A stretch of 64,000 bases of DNA from Alphaproteobacteria bacterium (lineage in GTDB: Bacteria > Pseudomonadota > Alphaproteobacteria > Rhizobiales > Rhizobiaceae): NCBI GenBank assembly GCA_018823835.1, contig JAHJHT010000013.1, positions 904,644 through 968,643 on the forward strand. The letters are read 5' to 3'. How positions within the stretch are numbered: position 1 is the stretch's first letter; every line of letters starts with the position of its first letter. The notes under the pieces are model-generated. The model worked only from the letters and a program-made list of their open reading frames with translations. It was not told where the DNA came from and did not search any database. Position numbers and translations under genes: made by a program. Below, in pieces: positions 1 through 7,961 of this stretch.

Positions 1-347
1 GACGCAGGCGCCCGATCGGTATCCCAGCGTGCCGGTGGCGGCGACAGGTCTGCCTCGTCCGCGTCCCCGGCAGCCTCGTCCTTGCGGACATTGTCCTGCG
101 CGGCGGCCTGTTCGATCTTCGCTTCGGGACGCTTTTCCTCGGCCGGCACGCGCAGCTCGTTGCGGAAGGCATCGACCGCGATGACGTTCTCTTCGGTCTC
201 TTCGTCGTCGGCCGGGTCGGCCGCCGGCATCTCCCGGGCTGCCGACGATGGCTTTTGCCCGGAATCATTGTCCTCGATGATCCGCCGGATCGAGGCCAGT
301 ATTTCTTCCATCGAAGGTTCGCGCTGAGCGCTGCTAGAAGGCACCAT
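1..347 (-). CDS. popZ: PopZ/DUF2497-family polar organizing protein, N-terminal part
   Basis: The gene is cut by the left window edge; 115 codons from an ATG at 347 are visible and open without a stop. Near the start the protein carries MEEILASIRRIIEDN, the conserved N-terminal helix of the PopZ (DUF2497) family, followed by an acidic, Pro/Ala-rich low-complexity stretch, which matches the disordered linker of that family. PopZ forms a matrix at the cell pole and anchors the chromosome origin and cell-cycle proteins in alphaproteobacteria. The C-terminal oligomerisation helices lie outside the window, so the family call rests on the N-terminal motif. A second start at the internal Met (residue 13, MEEIL) is possible. 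tolC follows downstream on the opposite side of a 162-bp gap, same strand. Confidence 0.8.
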   Translation of the reverse strand, partial: MVPSSSAQREPSMEEILASIRRIIEDNDSGQKPSSAAREMPAADPADDEETEENVIAVDAFRNELRVPAEEKRPEAKIEQAAAQDNVRKDEAAGDADEADLSPPPARWDTDRAPA

Positions 348-509
348 CGTCACATCCGCCGCCTTTGTGACCCGATCCGATCTGCCCGGCCAACCCGGCA
401 GGGCCTCGAATCATGGTGCAAGCGTAGCCGACGCGGGGGCGCGGGTGAATCCCCAAAGTCGGAAGTCCCGGGATTTCAACAGATTGCGGAGAAACTGCGC
501 CGAAGCGGA

Positions 510-1901
510 TCAGCGCCCGTCCGGCGTGCGAAGGCCGTACCACTTGTCCTTGACGGCGTCGTAGTGCTCCTGCGGCTGGTAGACCGCCACATGCAGGCCG
601 AGGGTCTGAGCCGACAGCCGGCCCGCGGCAGACAGGATGGCATAGCTTGCCACCACGACGTCGCGCTCTGAACTGGCGAGATTGATCTGCGCCGAGATCA
701 CGTCGGCCTGTGCATTGAGCACGTCGAGCGTGGTGCGCTGGCCGACATTGCGTTCCTCGATAACGCCATCGAGCGCGAGCCGCGCGGCGGAAACCACCTC
801 GCGGTTGGCCGAGACGCTCTCGCGCGCGGCAACATACTGCGTCCAGGCCGACACCACGGCGTTGCGAACCTGGTCGCGGCTGACATCGACCTCGATGCGC
901 GCCTGGCCTAGCGATTCCTTCGACTGGCGGATCTGGGCGGACGCCCGGCCGCCCTGGTAGATCGGCACGGTCAAGGTGGCGCCGATGCTGGCGGAATTCG
1001 TGGTGCCGTTGGCGATGCCGACGCCCGGCAGGCTGTTGCGGTAGGAACTCGAGACGCCGGCCGAAGCCGAGAGCTGAGGCAGAAGCGATCCCTCGGCCGA
1101 CTTGACCGAGAATGCCGCCGCGTCAACCAGATGCTGCGTTGCCTGGATCGCGGGGTGCTGCGTCTCGCTCAGCGCGATCGCGCTGGACAGGTTGTTGGGC
1201 ATGAGCTTCGAAAGCGGCGCGGCACCCTTGAGGTTGCCCGGCTGCTCGCCGATCACCCGACGGTAGGTCGCCGCACTCGATTCGGCCTGTGCCCTGGCGG
1301 CCGCCAACTGGGCGACTGCCGTGGCGCGGCTGGCATCAGCCTGTGCGACGTCGGTGCGGGTTCCCTCGCCGACCTCGAAGCGCGAGCGCGCGGCACGCGA
1401 CTGTTCGGTCAGGAACTGCAGGTTGCGCTCCGTCAGAACGGCAATCTGACGGTCGCGGATCACGTCCATGTATGCCGCTGCCGCGTCGAACAGCGTGTTC
1501 TGTTCCTGGTTGCGCAGGCTCTCGTTCGACGCCCTGACCTGCGCCTCGGCGGCGCGGACGTTGTTGCGCGTCTGGAAACCGTCGAACAGGTTCTGCTGGA
1601 TCTCCACGCCGAACGAGCCGGTCGTGAGCCTTGTCGTACCCGACGTGGCCGTGGAGTTGCTGTTGCTGTAGTTGATGCTGCCGCTGCCGGCGATGAACGG
1701 ACGCTGGCCGGACTTGGCGAGCGGGACGTTCTCATCGGTTACGCGTACGCCGGCGCGAGCCGAATTAAGGGTCGAATTGTATTCGTAGGCCTTGGAGAGC
1801 GCGCCGAAGATGGTCTCGGCGTTAGCTGCCGCGGACGAGAGCGCCGTCGCCGAAAAGAGAACTGCGGCGAAGATCCTATTGACTGCCAACGACACCAGCA
1901 T
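510..1901 (-). CDS. tolC: TolC-family outer membrane efflux protein
   Basis: A 463-residue protein with a Sec signal peptide (hydrophobic stretch at about residues 8-20, likely cleavage after ANA at 26-28). The mature part shows the duplicated TolC layout: two long helical/coiled repeats rich in Ala, Gln, Arg and Ser (for example SRFEVGEGTRTDVAQADASR in the first half and NVGQRTTLDVLNAQADVIS in the second). The paired 'VGxxTxxDV' motifs are typical of type I outer membrane efflux channels. It forms the outer-membrane exit duct for type I secretion and RND/MFS drug efflux. The ATG at 1901 has GAGGG immediately before it; a GTG two codons further in (1895) would be better spaced, so the start is slightly uncertain. 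A pcm-like gene lies just upstream on the same strand, a pairing common in rhizobia. Confidence 0.93.
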   Translation of the reverse strand: MLVSLAVNRIFAAVLFSATALSSAAANAETIFGALSKAYEYNSTLNSARAGVRVTDENVPLAKSGQRPFIAGSGSINYSNSNSTATSGTTRLTTGSFGVEIQQNLFDGFQTRNNVRAAEAQVRASNESLRNQEQNTLFDAAAAYMDVIRDRQIAVLTERNLQFLTEQSRAARSRFEVGEGTRTDVAQADASRATAVAQLAAARAQAESSAATYRRVIGEQPGNLKGAAPLSKLMPNNLSSAIALSETQHPAIQATQHLVDAAAFSVKSAEGSLLPQLSASAGVSSSYRNSLPGVGIANGTTNSASIGATLTVPIYQGGRASAQIRQSKESLGQARIEVDVSRDQVRNAVVSAWTQYVAARESVSANREVVSAARLALDGVIEERNVGQRTTLDVLNAQADVISAQINLASSERDVVVASYAILSAAGRLSAQTLGLHVAVYQPQEHYDAVKDKWYGLRTPDGR

Positions 1902-2066
1902 CCCTCATTCATTTCAGCGCCGGGCCCGAAGCCCATTCCGGCGCACGCCCCTCAAAGGCATTCCAGTTTCCGGCCAGTCTGGCGAGACCTAAGCCTGGCT
2001 AGTCCCCAATAAACCCAGCAAAGACCAGAGCAACATGAGCAGAACGCATGTGCAAGTACTAACCGG

Positions 2067-2741
2067 TCAGAACTGGAAACTCGCGGCTCGTTCAAAGCCT
2101 GGCAGTGGCATTACTGCCGCATTGAAAGCGCTGCGGCCGGTGACGGCGCCGTTCGACTTGACATAAATGCGTGCGATTGCCGCGTTTCCGCGACCTTCAA
2201 CCACAACCAGGCGACCGCCTTCGCCGAGCTGGGCGCAGAGCGCGTCGGGCACTTCTGTCACGCTGCCGCCGACTAGAATGACGTCGTAGGGCGCCTTTGC
2301 CGCATGCCCGGCGGCAAGTTCGCCGCGCACCACGGTAACGTTGTCTGCCGCCATGCCGGACAGGATGGTCTCGGCTTGGTCGGCCAGCGCCGGATCGCTC
2401 TCGAGCGCAACGACCGACTTGGCCAAATGCGATAGCACGGCGGCTGCGTAGCCGGTGCCGGCGCCAACGTCGAGCACCTTGTCGGAAGGGGCGATATCGG
2501 CAAGCTGCACCAGCTTGGCGAAGGGTGAAGGGCGCATCATGTAGCGCGCATCCGGGCCGCGCCCGGCCGAAATCAGGATGTTCTCGTCGATATAGGCAAG
2601 GCCGATGCGCGACTGCGGCACGAAGCGCTCACGCGGCACCTTCAGCATCGCCGACAGCACCGGCGCGCTTGTCACATCCGTGGTGCGGATCTGGCCGTCA
2701 ACCATCTTGATGCGTTGCTCGGAGAAATCGGTGTCCATCAT
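2067..2741 (-). CDS. pcm: Protein-L-isoaspartate O-methyltransferase-like protein
   Basis: This 224-residue protein has the Rossmann SAM-binding motif I DKVLDVGAGTGYAAAVLSHL at about residues 79-98 and the N-terminal segment MVDGQIRTTDVTSAPVLSAM seen in alphaproteobacterial PCMT-family proteins. The family repairs isoaspartyl residues by methylating them with S-adenosylmethionine in the cytoplasm. The family call is firm; whether this branch truly acts on isoaspartate is inferred, because its sequence departs from the enterobacterial Pcm in the substrate region. Two consecutive Met codons open the frame (2741 and 2738). It lies 165 bp upstream of tolC on the same strand and may share its transcript. 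Confidence 0.85.
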   Translation of the reverse strand: MMDTDFSEQRIKMVDGQIRTTDVTSAPVLSAMLKVPRERFVPQSRIGLAYIDENILISAGRGPDARYMMRPSPFAKLVQLADIAPSDKVLDVGAGTGYAAAVLSHLAKSVVALESDPALADQAETILSGMAADNVTVVRGELAAGHAAKAPYDVILVGGSVTEVPDALCAQLGEGGRLVVVEGRGNAAIARIYVKSNGAVTGRSAFNAAVMPLPGFERAASFQF

Positions 2742-3216
2742 TGCCTGGCCATCTCTATGGACACGGGCAAATGCCCGATCGGATCAGTCTACCACGACGT
2801 ACGTGCGCTGGCACCCTGTGCCATCTCCCGCCCTCCCTGGAAGGCTTTGAATTCCGCAGATTCCGCGTGTTGGCGCAGGGTTTGACAAAAAATGCCGTCA
2901 CGGTCAATCAATGACTTGCGCGACCCCCAACACTCTTCAGCGGCTGCCAGCGAGACCGCACCCCAGCCCAGGCGTACAGCGTGGTTGTTCAGGTCGTCCC
3001 CCGGCAACAAAAGCAGTCCACCATCACGGGGCACGGCGCCGGAGGCGCTTTCGCGGCCCGGTTCTGCGGCCGCCTTTGAAGCGTCTGCCAGATCACGAAG
3101 CAGCCGATGTAGCGGACGAAACGAATCCCTTGAGAAGCAGGTCGGCGTCCCGGATCGAAGTTGCGCAGGATATGGATGGCTGATCTGAACGTCGCGCCAC
3201 ATGGGCTGTGGCAGCG
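2742..3216. other. Intergenic stretch between pcm and tRNA-Cys
   Basis: These 475 bases hold no gene I can support. A minus-strand open frame (2789-3250) crosses the whole stretch but also runs through the tRNA-Cys gene, has no recognisable domain and starts inside the tRNA, so I do not call it. Codon use in its last 60 codons is not clearly random and a decayed gene cannot be excluded. The promoter of pcm should lie near 2760-2850. I see no direct repeats, integrase or attachment-like duplication of the tRNA end. Confidence 0.3.
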
Positions 3217-3290
3217 TGGAGGCCTCGCCCGGAATCGAACCGGGGTGCAAGGATTTGCAGTCCTCTGCGTAACCACTCCGCCACGAGGCC
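3217..3290 (-). tRNA. tRNA-Cys (anticodon GCA)
   Basis: Read on the minus strand the gene begins GGCCTCG and ends CGAGGCC followed by the discriminator T and an encoded CCA (3219-3217). The acceptor stem pairs perfectly over 7 bp. The anticodon loop reads CTGCAAA with anticodon GCA (plus-strand TGC at 3256-3258). The T arm has the expected GGTTCGATTCC loop region. Length is 74 nt including CCA. It delivers cysteine at UGC/UGU codons. It stands alone, not in a tRNA cluster. Confidence 0.97.
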
Positions 3291-3441
3291 TCGCCGCTTC
3301 GGACGTCACAGCGGCTTCAATAGGTTGCGGTGAAATGGCCGTCAAGCCGTCGACTGACAATAGCCCGCGTTTCCTCACATTTGCGTGAAGAACTCGTGAT
3401 CGCAATGAGTCGGCGCGGTCCGCGCCGGCGCTCCCGAACGC

Positions 3442-4215
3442 TCAGCGCGGCGCGATCGGGTGCTGCGCAAGGAAGCGCACGACACGTTCCTTGAAGGTCC
3501 TGTCGCCCGTCGCCAGCATGTGGTCGCGGCCTTCTATCGCAAAGCTCTCCGCGTTCGGCATCAGCCTTGCCAGGCCCTCGGGCGAACCGCCGATGTCGTC
3601 CCTGGTGCCGACCGCGACGAGCGTCGGCTGGGCGATGCCGGCCACGTCGTTTTCGCTGAGCAGCTCACGCGACGTGGTGATGCACGCTGCCAGCGCGTGG
3701 CGGTCGCTCCTGGTCTGGTCGGCAAAGGCGCGGAAGGTTTTTCCGCGCGCATGGGTGATCGCCGCGGGGTCCTCGGCAAGCAATGCCTCGGCGATCGGGT
3801 CCCATTCGCCTACGCCGTCGACCATGCCACTGCCAAGCCCGCCGAACACCAGCGTTGCCACCATCCGGGGCTCGGCGATTGCCAGGAACGCTGCAATACG
3901 CGCGCCCATAGAATAGCCCATCACATGCGCCCGATCGACCCCGAGATGGCGCAGCAGCGCTGCGCCATCGCTTGCCATCCTGGCGGGCTCGTAGTCGGCC
4001 GGTTCGTGGCTCTTGGTCGACTGACCGTGGCCCCGGTTGTCGAAGGCAATGGTCCGGTAGCCTGCGTCGTTCAGTGTCTTCACCCAGCCCGTCGAGACCC
4101 AGTTCACGACATGCGACGAGGCGAAGCCGTGGATCAGCAGCACGGGCTCACCGCCCGCCTCCGCCTGCTGGTCGATATAGGCCAGCCTGAACCCGTCGTG
4201 CTCGAAAAACTGCAT
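3442..4215 (-). CDS. Alpha/beta hydrolase
   Basis: A 257-residue cytoplasmic protein of the alpha/beta hydrolase fold. The oxyanion-hole motif LLIHGFASS is near residue 30, the nucleophile elbow GYSMGAR at about 99-105 places Ser at the active site, an acid lies in VGTRDD near 208, and the catalytic His in EGRDHML near 232. No signal peptide or membrane segment is present. The substrate cannot be read from the sequence; the family covers esterases, C-C bond hydrolases and haloperoxidase-like enzymes. It is followed 35 bp downstream of the DUF192 gene's stop on the same strand and may be the last gene of the csp-DUF192 transcript. Confidence 0.9.
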   Translation of the reverse strand: MQFFEHDGFRLAYIDQQAEAGGEPVLLIHGFASSHVVNWVSTGWVKTLNDAGYRTIAFDNRGHGQSTKSHEPADYEPARMASDGAALLRHLGVDRAHVMGYSMGARIAAFLAIAEPRMVATLVFGGLGSGMVDGVGEWDPIAEALLAEDPAAITHARGKTFRAFADQTRSDRHALAACITTSRELLSENDVAGIAQPTLVAVGTRDDIGGSPEGLARLMPNAESFAIEGRDHMLATGDRTFKERVVRFLAQHPIAPR

Positions 4216-4250
4216 GGCGCCAGCCAGTCCTTTCAGTATCGAAACCAGTT

Positions 4251-4760
4251 CTACCCCCCGGACGCGCCAGCGACGTCCATCACCGGGTGGTCGAGCGTGT
4301 CGCCGCTGCGGATGCCGGCCCGTTCGGCGGTGCCGCGCTTCAGTTCGAGCACGAAACGCACCGGCTCGTCGGGCCCGATGGACGCCTCGGAGAAGGGTTC
4401 GCCGGGCAGGATGTCGCGCACCTTGCGGTCGGCGCCGATGAAGACGAGGTCGAGCGGCATGGGCGTGTTCTTCATCCAGAACTGGACGGGCCGGGTCTGC
4501 TCGAAGACGAACAGCATGCCGCGGTCGTCGTCCATGGATTGGCGGAACATCAGGCCGGCCGAGCGCTCGCTCGGGTCGTCGGCAATCTCGACGGTGAAGG
4601 AATGCGTGCCGGAGGACGTGCTGGCAACCAGCGGGGCCGGGTCGATCGGCAGCCGCATCGCCTGGCCGGCTGAAACGGGTTGCGGGAGATTGAGGTAGAA
4701 GCCGAGTGCGGCAACGATGACGGCGATGGCCGCCATGGCCAGCAAGGTATTTCGCAGCAT
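4251..4760 (-). CDS. DUF192 family membrane-anchored or secreted protein
   Basis: 169 residues from the ATG at 4760. The frame stays open further upstream, but this start is preceded by a GGGGTG purine stretch, and the N-terminus LRNTLLAMAAIAVIVAALGF is a signal peptide or anchor, which only makes sense at the start. The rest is the DUF192 domain: FTVEIADDPSERSAGLMFR, then DRGMLFVFE, the WMKNTPMPLDLVFIG segment and a C-terminal ELKRGTAERAGIRSGD. DUF192 proteins are small beta-rich periplasmic proteins with no established biochemical role. It starts 25 bp after the stop of the tandem cold-shock gene, so the two are probably cotranscribed, an arrangement often seen in rhizobia. Confidence 0.88.
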   Translation of the reverse strand: MLRNTLLAMAAIAVIVAALGFYLNLPQPVSAGQAMRLPIDPAPLVASTSSGTHSFTVEIADDPSERSAGLMFRQSMDDDRGMLFVFEQTRPVQFWMKNTPMPLDLVFIGADRKVRDILPGEPFSEASIGPDEPVRFVLELKRGTAERAGIRSGDTLDHPVMDVAGASGG

Positions 4761-4785
4761 TGAGGCACCCCTGGCCGGCTCGCGC

Positions 4786-5382
4786 CTAGTGCGAGACCGG
4801 CAAGGTACCGATATCGGGATGAATTTCGGCAGCCATAAGGCCCTTGTCGCCGCGGCCGAACCTGACAAGCACCACCTGTCCCGGCCTGAGCTCGGTCAGT
4901 CCGTAGCGCCGCAGCGTTTCCATATGCACGAAGATGTCTTCCGTGCCCTCGCCGCGCGTCAGGAAGCCGAACCCCTTGGTGCGGTTGAACCACTTGACCA
5001 GCGCGCGCTCCAGACCGCTCTCGGGCGTCACTACCACATGCGTGCGCTGTTCCTGCATTTCGGCAGGGTGTACGGCGGTCGAATTGTCCATCGAAATGAC
5101 GCTGAAAGCCTGCAGTCCGCGGTCGCCCTGCTTGACCAGGCAGACGATGCGCGCGCCTTCCAGGGCTGTATGAAATCCGTCGCGCCTGAGACAGGTTACG
5201 TGTATGAGGATGTCCCCCATATCGCCGTCGTCGGGGAGAATGAACCCGTAGCCTTTGGCTACGTCAAACCACTTGATTGCCCCCGAAACCTCGACCACCC
5301 CGGTAGAAGCGTCGCTCTCGGCGCCCTTCCGTTCCTCGTTCGTGGCTTCGTCCTGCCTCCTGAAAGAGGCCTTTTCCCCCAT
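4786..5382 (-). CDS. Cold-shock protein with two CSD domains
   Basis: 198 residues from the ATG at 5382, which has a GGGGG purine run seven bases upstream; a TTG seven codons earlier is less likely. Two cold-shock domains are seen: one with [20 protein letters not shown] (RNP1) and DILIHV (RNP2), the other with [18 protein letters not shown] and DIFVHM. The domains are joined by a linker rich in charged and polar residues. CSD proteins bind single-stranded RNA/DNA and melt RNA structure; tandem-CSD versions of about 200 residues are typical of alphaproteobacteria, unlike the 70-residue CspA of enterics. It probably shares a transcript with the DUF192 gene behind it. Confidence 0.93.
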   Translation of the reverse strand: MGEKASFRRQDEATNEERKGAESDASTGVVEVSGAIKWFDVAKGYGFILPDDGDMGDILIHVTCLRRDGFHTALEGARIVCLVKQGDRGLQAFSVISMDNSTAVHPAEMQEQRTHVVVTPESGLERALVKWFNRTKGFGFLTRGEGTEDIFVHMETLRRYGLTELRPGQVVLVRFGRGDKGLMAAEIHPDIGTLPVSH

Positions 5383-5603
5383 AAGAACGCCCCCTGTCGT
5401 CAATTACCACCGCTGATTCTGTCTGTAAGATTAACACTGCGCGCCATCAGATGCGCAAGGGCCGGGGCTTCGGTTTTTTCACATTTGCCCAGACAAATAC
5501 TGGATGTGTTCTTTGTGGCTGCGTGCAACCGGAGAGATTTCCCGGTTGCCGAGCAAGCCGCCTGCGCCATATGTTCCGGCCTCTTCAAACGACAGGAGTC
5601 GCC

Positions 5604-6044
5604 ATGCGCTATCTTCACACAATGGTCCGCGTCACCGATATCGACGCCTCGCTGGACTTCTACGTCGGCAAAATGGGCATGAAGGAAGTTCGCCGGCACG
5701 AGAGCGAGCAGGGCCGCTTCACGCTGATCTTCCTCGCCGCCACGGACGATGTCGCGGCAGCAACCGACAGCAAGGCGCCGCTCGTCGAGCTGACCTACAA
5801 CTGGGACCCGGAGGAATATACCGGGGGCCGGAATTTCGGCCACCTCGCCTATGAGGTCGACAACATCTACGAGACCTGCCAGCGCCTGATGGACAAGGGC
5901 GTCACGATTAACCGGCCGCCGCGCGACGGCAACATGGCCTTCGTCAAGTCTCCCGACAACATCTCGATCGAACTGCTGCAGAAGGGCCCGGCGCTGGAGA
6001 AGGCCGAACCCTGGGCCTCGATGCCCAACACCGGCAGCTGGTAG
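5604..6044 (+). CDS. gloA: Lactoylglutathione lyase (glyoxalase I)
   Basis: 146 residues starting [20 protein letters not shown], with AGGAG at 5594-5598 fixing the start although the frame is open further upstream. It is a single-domain glyoxalase I of the vicinal oxygen chelate fold. Metal ligands expected of GloA are present: His5 in the first strand (RYLHTMVRV), Glu in VELTYN, His in FGHLAYEV and Glu in ISIELLQKG. The enzyme converts the hemithioacetal of methylglyoxal and glutathione to S-lactoylglutathione in the cytoplasm. It is the only plus-strand gene in the first 7.9 kb and converges on the DUF1697 gene with a 15-bp gap. Confidence 0.95.
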   Translation: MRYLHTMVRVTDIDASLDFYVGKMGMKEVRRHESEQGRFTLIFLAATDDVAAATDSKAPLVELTYNWDPEEYTGGRNFGHLAYEVDNIYETCQRLMDKGVTINRPPRDGNMAFVKSPDNISIELLQKGPALEKAEPWASMPNTGSW

Positions 6045-6059
6045 CCGACCGGTCGTCGC

Positions 6060-6596
6060 TCAGGTCGCCTGCGCCATTCGATCAAGCGCCATGACCGTGC
6101 GCCAGTTGCGCGCGGTCGAGGCGACCCCGAGGACGCGGTCGATGACCGGCGGCAGCTTCGACCTGCCAAAGCCGTCCGGGACGTGGAAGTACAGCGTCCG
6201 CCCATCGACGACCAGCCTCTCCCGCCCCGTCGCGCGCGCCTCGAGCGCGGCGATGGCTGCGGCTTCCGGCACATCCGCCAGCACGAAGGCGTGCAGCGTC
6301 GTCGGCTCCCCGACCGCCTCGGGAAACGGGTTGCGGGTGACCAGGTCCGCCCACTCGGCGCGGCTGACCAGCATGATGTCCTTCTCAAAACCGAACCGCT
6401 CCTTGACGATGGAGGCGACCCTCCTGCGGGTCTCGATGGCGCTGGATCCCGACGCCAGCACGGCATTGCCCGAGTTGATGTAGGTTTCCACGCTGCCGAA
6501 TCCTTCCTCGGTCAGCGCCGCGCGCAGCGGTGCCACCGGCAGCTGCGTGGCTCCGCCGACGCCGCGAAAAAGCACGATGAAGACCGTGCCGCTCAA
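6060..6596 (-). CDS. DUF1697 family protein
   Basis: 178 residues opening with TVFIVLFRGVGGATQLPVAPLRAAL and containing YINSGNAVLAS, the two hallmark segments of DUF1697 (normally 'ALLRGINVGG' and 'YIQSGNVVF'). Function of the family is unknown; it is cytoplasmic and has a ferredoxin-like fold in solved relatives. The start codon overlaps the ilvA stop by 4 bp (ATGA), indicating translational coupling with the upstream ilvA gene. Nothing links it mechanistically to threonine metabolism. Confidence 0.82.
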   Translation of the reverse strand: MSGTVFIVLFRGVGGATQLPVAPLRAALTEEGFGSVETYINSGNAVLASGSSAIETRRRVASIVKERFGFEKDIMLVSRAEWADLVTRNPFPEAVGEPTTLHAFVLADVPEAAAIAALEARATGRERLVVDGRTLYFHVPDGFGRSKLPPVIDRVLGVASTARNWRTVMALDRMAQAT

Positions 6597-7849
6597 ATCA
6601 CGAGACCCGCGATCTCCTCGTTGTCCGTAATGTCCTGGTAGCCCCAGCCGGCCTCGTCGAAGCGACGCGCCAGCGCGTCGAAATTCCTGCGGTCCTTTGT
6701 CTCTATCCCGATCAGCACCGAGCCGAAATTGCGCGCCGACTTCTTCAGGTATTCGAAGCGGGCAATGTCGTCATCGGGACCAAGGAGGTCGAGGAAGTCG
6801 CGCAGGGCGCCGGGGCGCTGGGGAAACCGGAAGACGAAGTATTTCTTCAGGCCCTCGAAGCGCAGCGCGCGCTCCTTGACGTCGGGAAGCCGCTCGAAGT
6901 CGAAATTGCCGCCCGAGACAACGCAAACCACCGTCTTGCCCTTCAGCTCCTTGCGGGAGAAATCCTTCAGCGCGTCGATCGCCAGCGCGCCTGCCGGTTC
7001 CAGCACAACGCCCTCGATGTTCAGCATCTCGATCATCGTCGCGCAGAGCCGGTTCTCGGGAATCAGTCGCGTGCTGTCGGCGGGAAAATCCTTCAGGTAG
7101 CGGAACGGCTCGCGACCGATCTCGGCAACCGCCGCGCCGTCGACGAAATTGTCCACTGCGGGCAGCTTCACCCGTTTGCCGGCAAGAAGGCTCTCATGCA
7201 GGCTCGGCGCCCCGTCAGGCTCACAGAAGACGAAGCGCGTCGCAGCCTGCCTTTCGCCGAAATAGCGCGTCGCGCCGGCCGCCAGCCCGCCACCGCCGAC
7301 CGGCAGCACCAGGATGTCGGGATCCTCGCCGCCCGGCATCTGCGCGGCGATCTCGTGAGCGACGGTCGCCTGCCCCTCGATGATGTCCGAATGGTCGAAG
7401 GGCGGCACCATGTGCGCGCCGCTCTCCTCCGAGAACTGCTGGGCGGCACGCAGGCAGGCGTCGAAATAGTCGCCATGGAGCCTGATCTCGACGAACTCCC
7501 CGCCGAACAGCCGCGTCTTGTCGATCTTCTGCTGCGGCGTCGTCACGGGCATGAACACCACGCCCTTCTTGCCGAAATGGCGGCAGACGAAGGCAAAGCC
7601 CTGCGCGTGGTTGCCGGCCGAGGCGCAGACGAAGAGTTCGGCCTTGTTGCCGGCAGCCAGCGCCTTGCGGAAGAAATTGAAGGCGCCGCGGATCTTGTAC
7701 GAGCGCACCGGGGTCAGATCTTCGCGCTTCAGAAGTATTCGTGCGCCGGTCTTCTTGGATAGATAGTCGTTTTCCTGCAACGGCGTCTCGGGAAACAGCG
7801 CCCGCACTGCCTCGGCCGCCGTCGCAACCCTGGCTGAAAATCCGGCCAT
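6593..7849 (-). CDS. ilvA: Threonine ammonia-lyase (threonine dehydratase)
   Basis: 418 residues with a fold-type II PLP domain (about 15-320) followed by a C-terminal ACT-like regulatory domain (about 330-415, KYFVFRFPQRPGALRDFLDL). The PLP lysine lies in VRSYKIRGAFNFF near residue 52, the phosphate-binding glycine loop in PVGGGGLAAG and the Ser/Gly motif in VVSGGNFDFE. It deaminates threonine to 2-oxobutanoate, the first committed step to isoleucine. The shorter single-ACT form is typical of IlvA in rhizobia and Gram-positives. It is divergent from the M24 gene (113-bp gap) and overlaps DUF1697 downstream. Confidence 0.95.
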   Translation of the reverse strand: MAGFSARVATAAEAVRALFPETPLQENDYLSKKTGARILLKREDLTPVRSYKIRGAFNFFRKALAAGNKAELFVCASAGNHAQGFAFVCRHFGKKGVVFMPVTTPQQKIDKTRLFGGEFVEIRLHGDYFDACLRAAQQFSEESGAHMVPPFDHSDIIEGQATVAHEIAAQMPGGEDPDILVLPVGGGGLAAGATRYFGERQAATRFVFCEPDGAPSLHESLLAGKRVKLPAVDNFVDGAAVAEIGREPFRYLKDFPADSTRLIPENRLCATMIEMLNIEGVVLEPAGALAIDALKDFSRKELKGKTVVCVVSGGNFDFERLPDVKERALRFEGLKKYFVFRFPQRPGALRDFLDLLGPDDDIARFEYLKKSARNFGSVLIGIETKDRRNFDALARRFDEAGWGYQDITDNEEIAGLVI

Positions 7850-7961
7850 CGATAAATCCCCGGAGCGTTGCAGTCTGGCCCTCTCGGGGCCGCGCCTTCG
7901 CTATTGCATATCGACCGCGACGAAGCCACCGTGACGGCAGCAGGCGCAGCGGAGTCGGATC

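Noticed and set aside
2789..3250. 153-codon minus-strand frame
   Set aside because: It starts inside the tRNA-Cys gene and crosses most of it; no motif or ribosome site supports it.
3217..3290. Integration site of a genomic island at tRNA-Cys or tRNA-Leu
   Set aside because: No integrase, no duplicated tRNA 3' end and no foreign gene block are found next to either tRNA.
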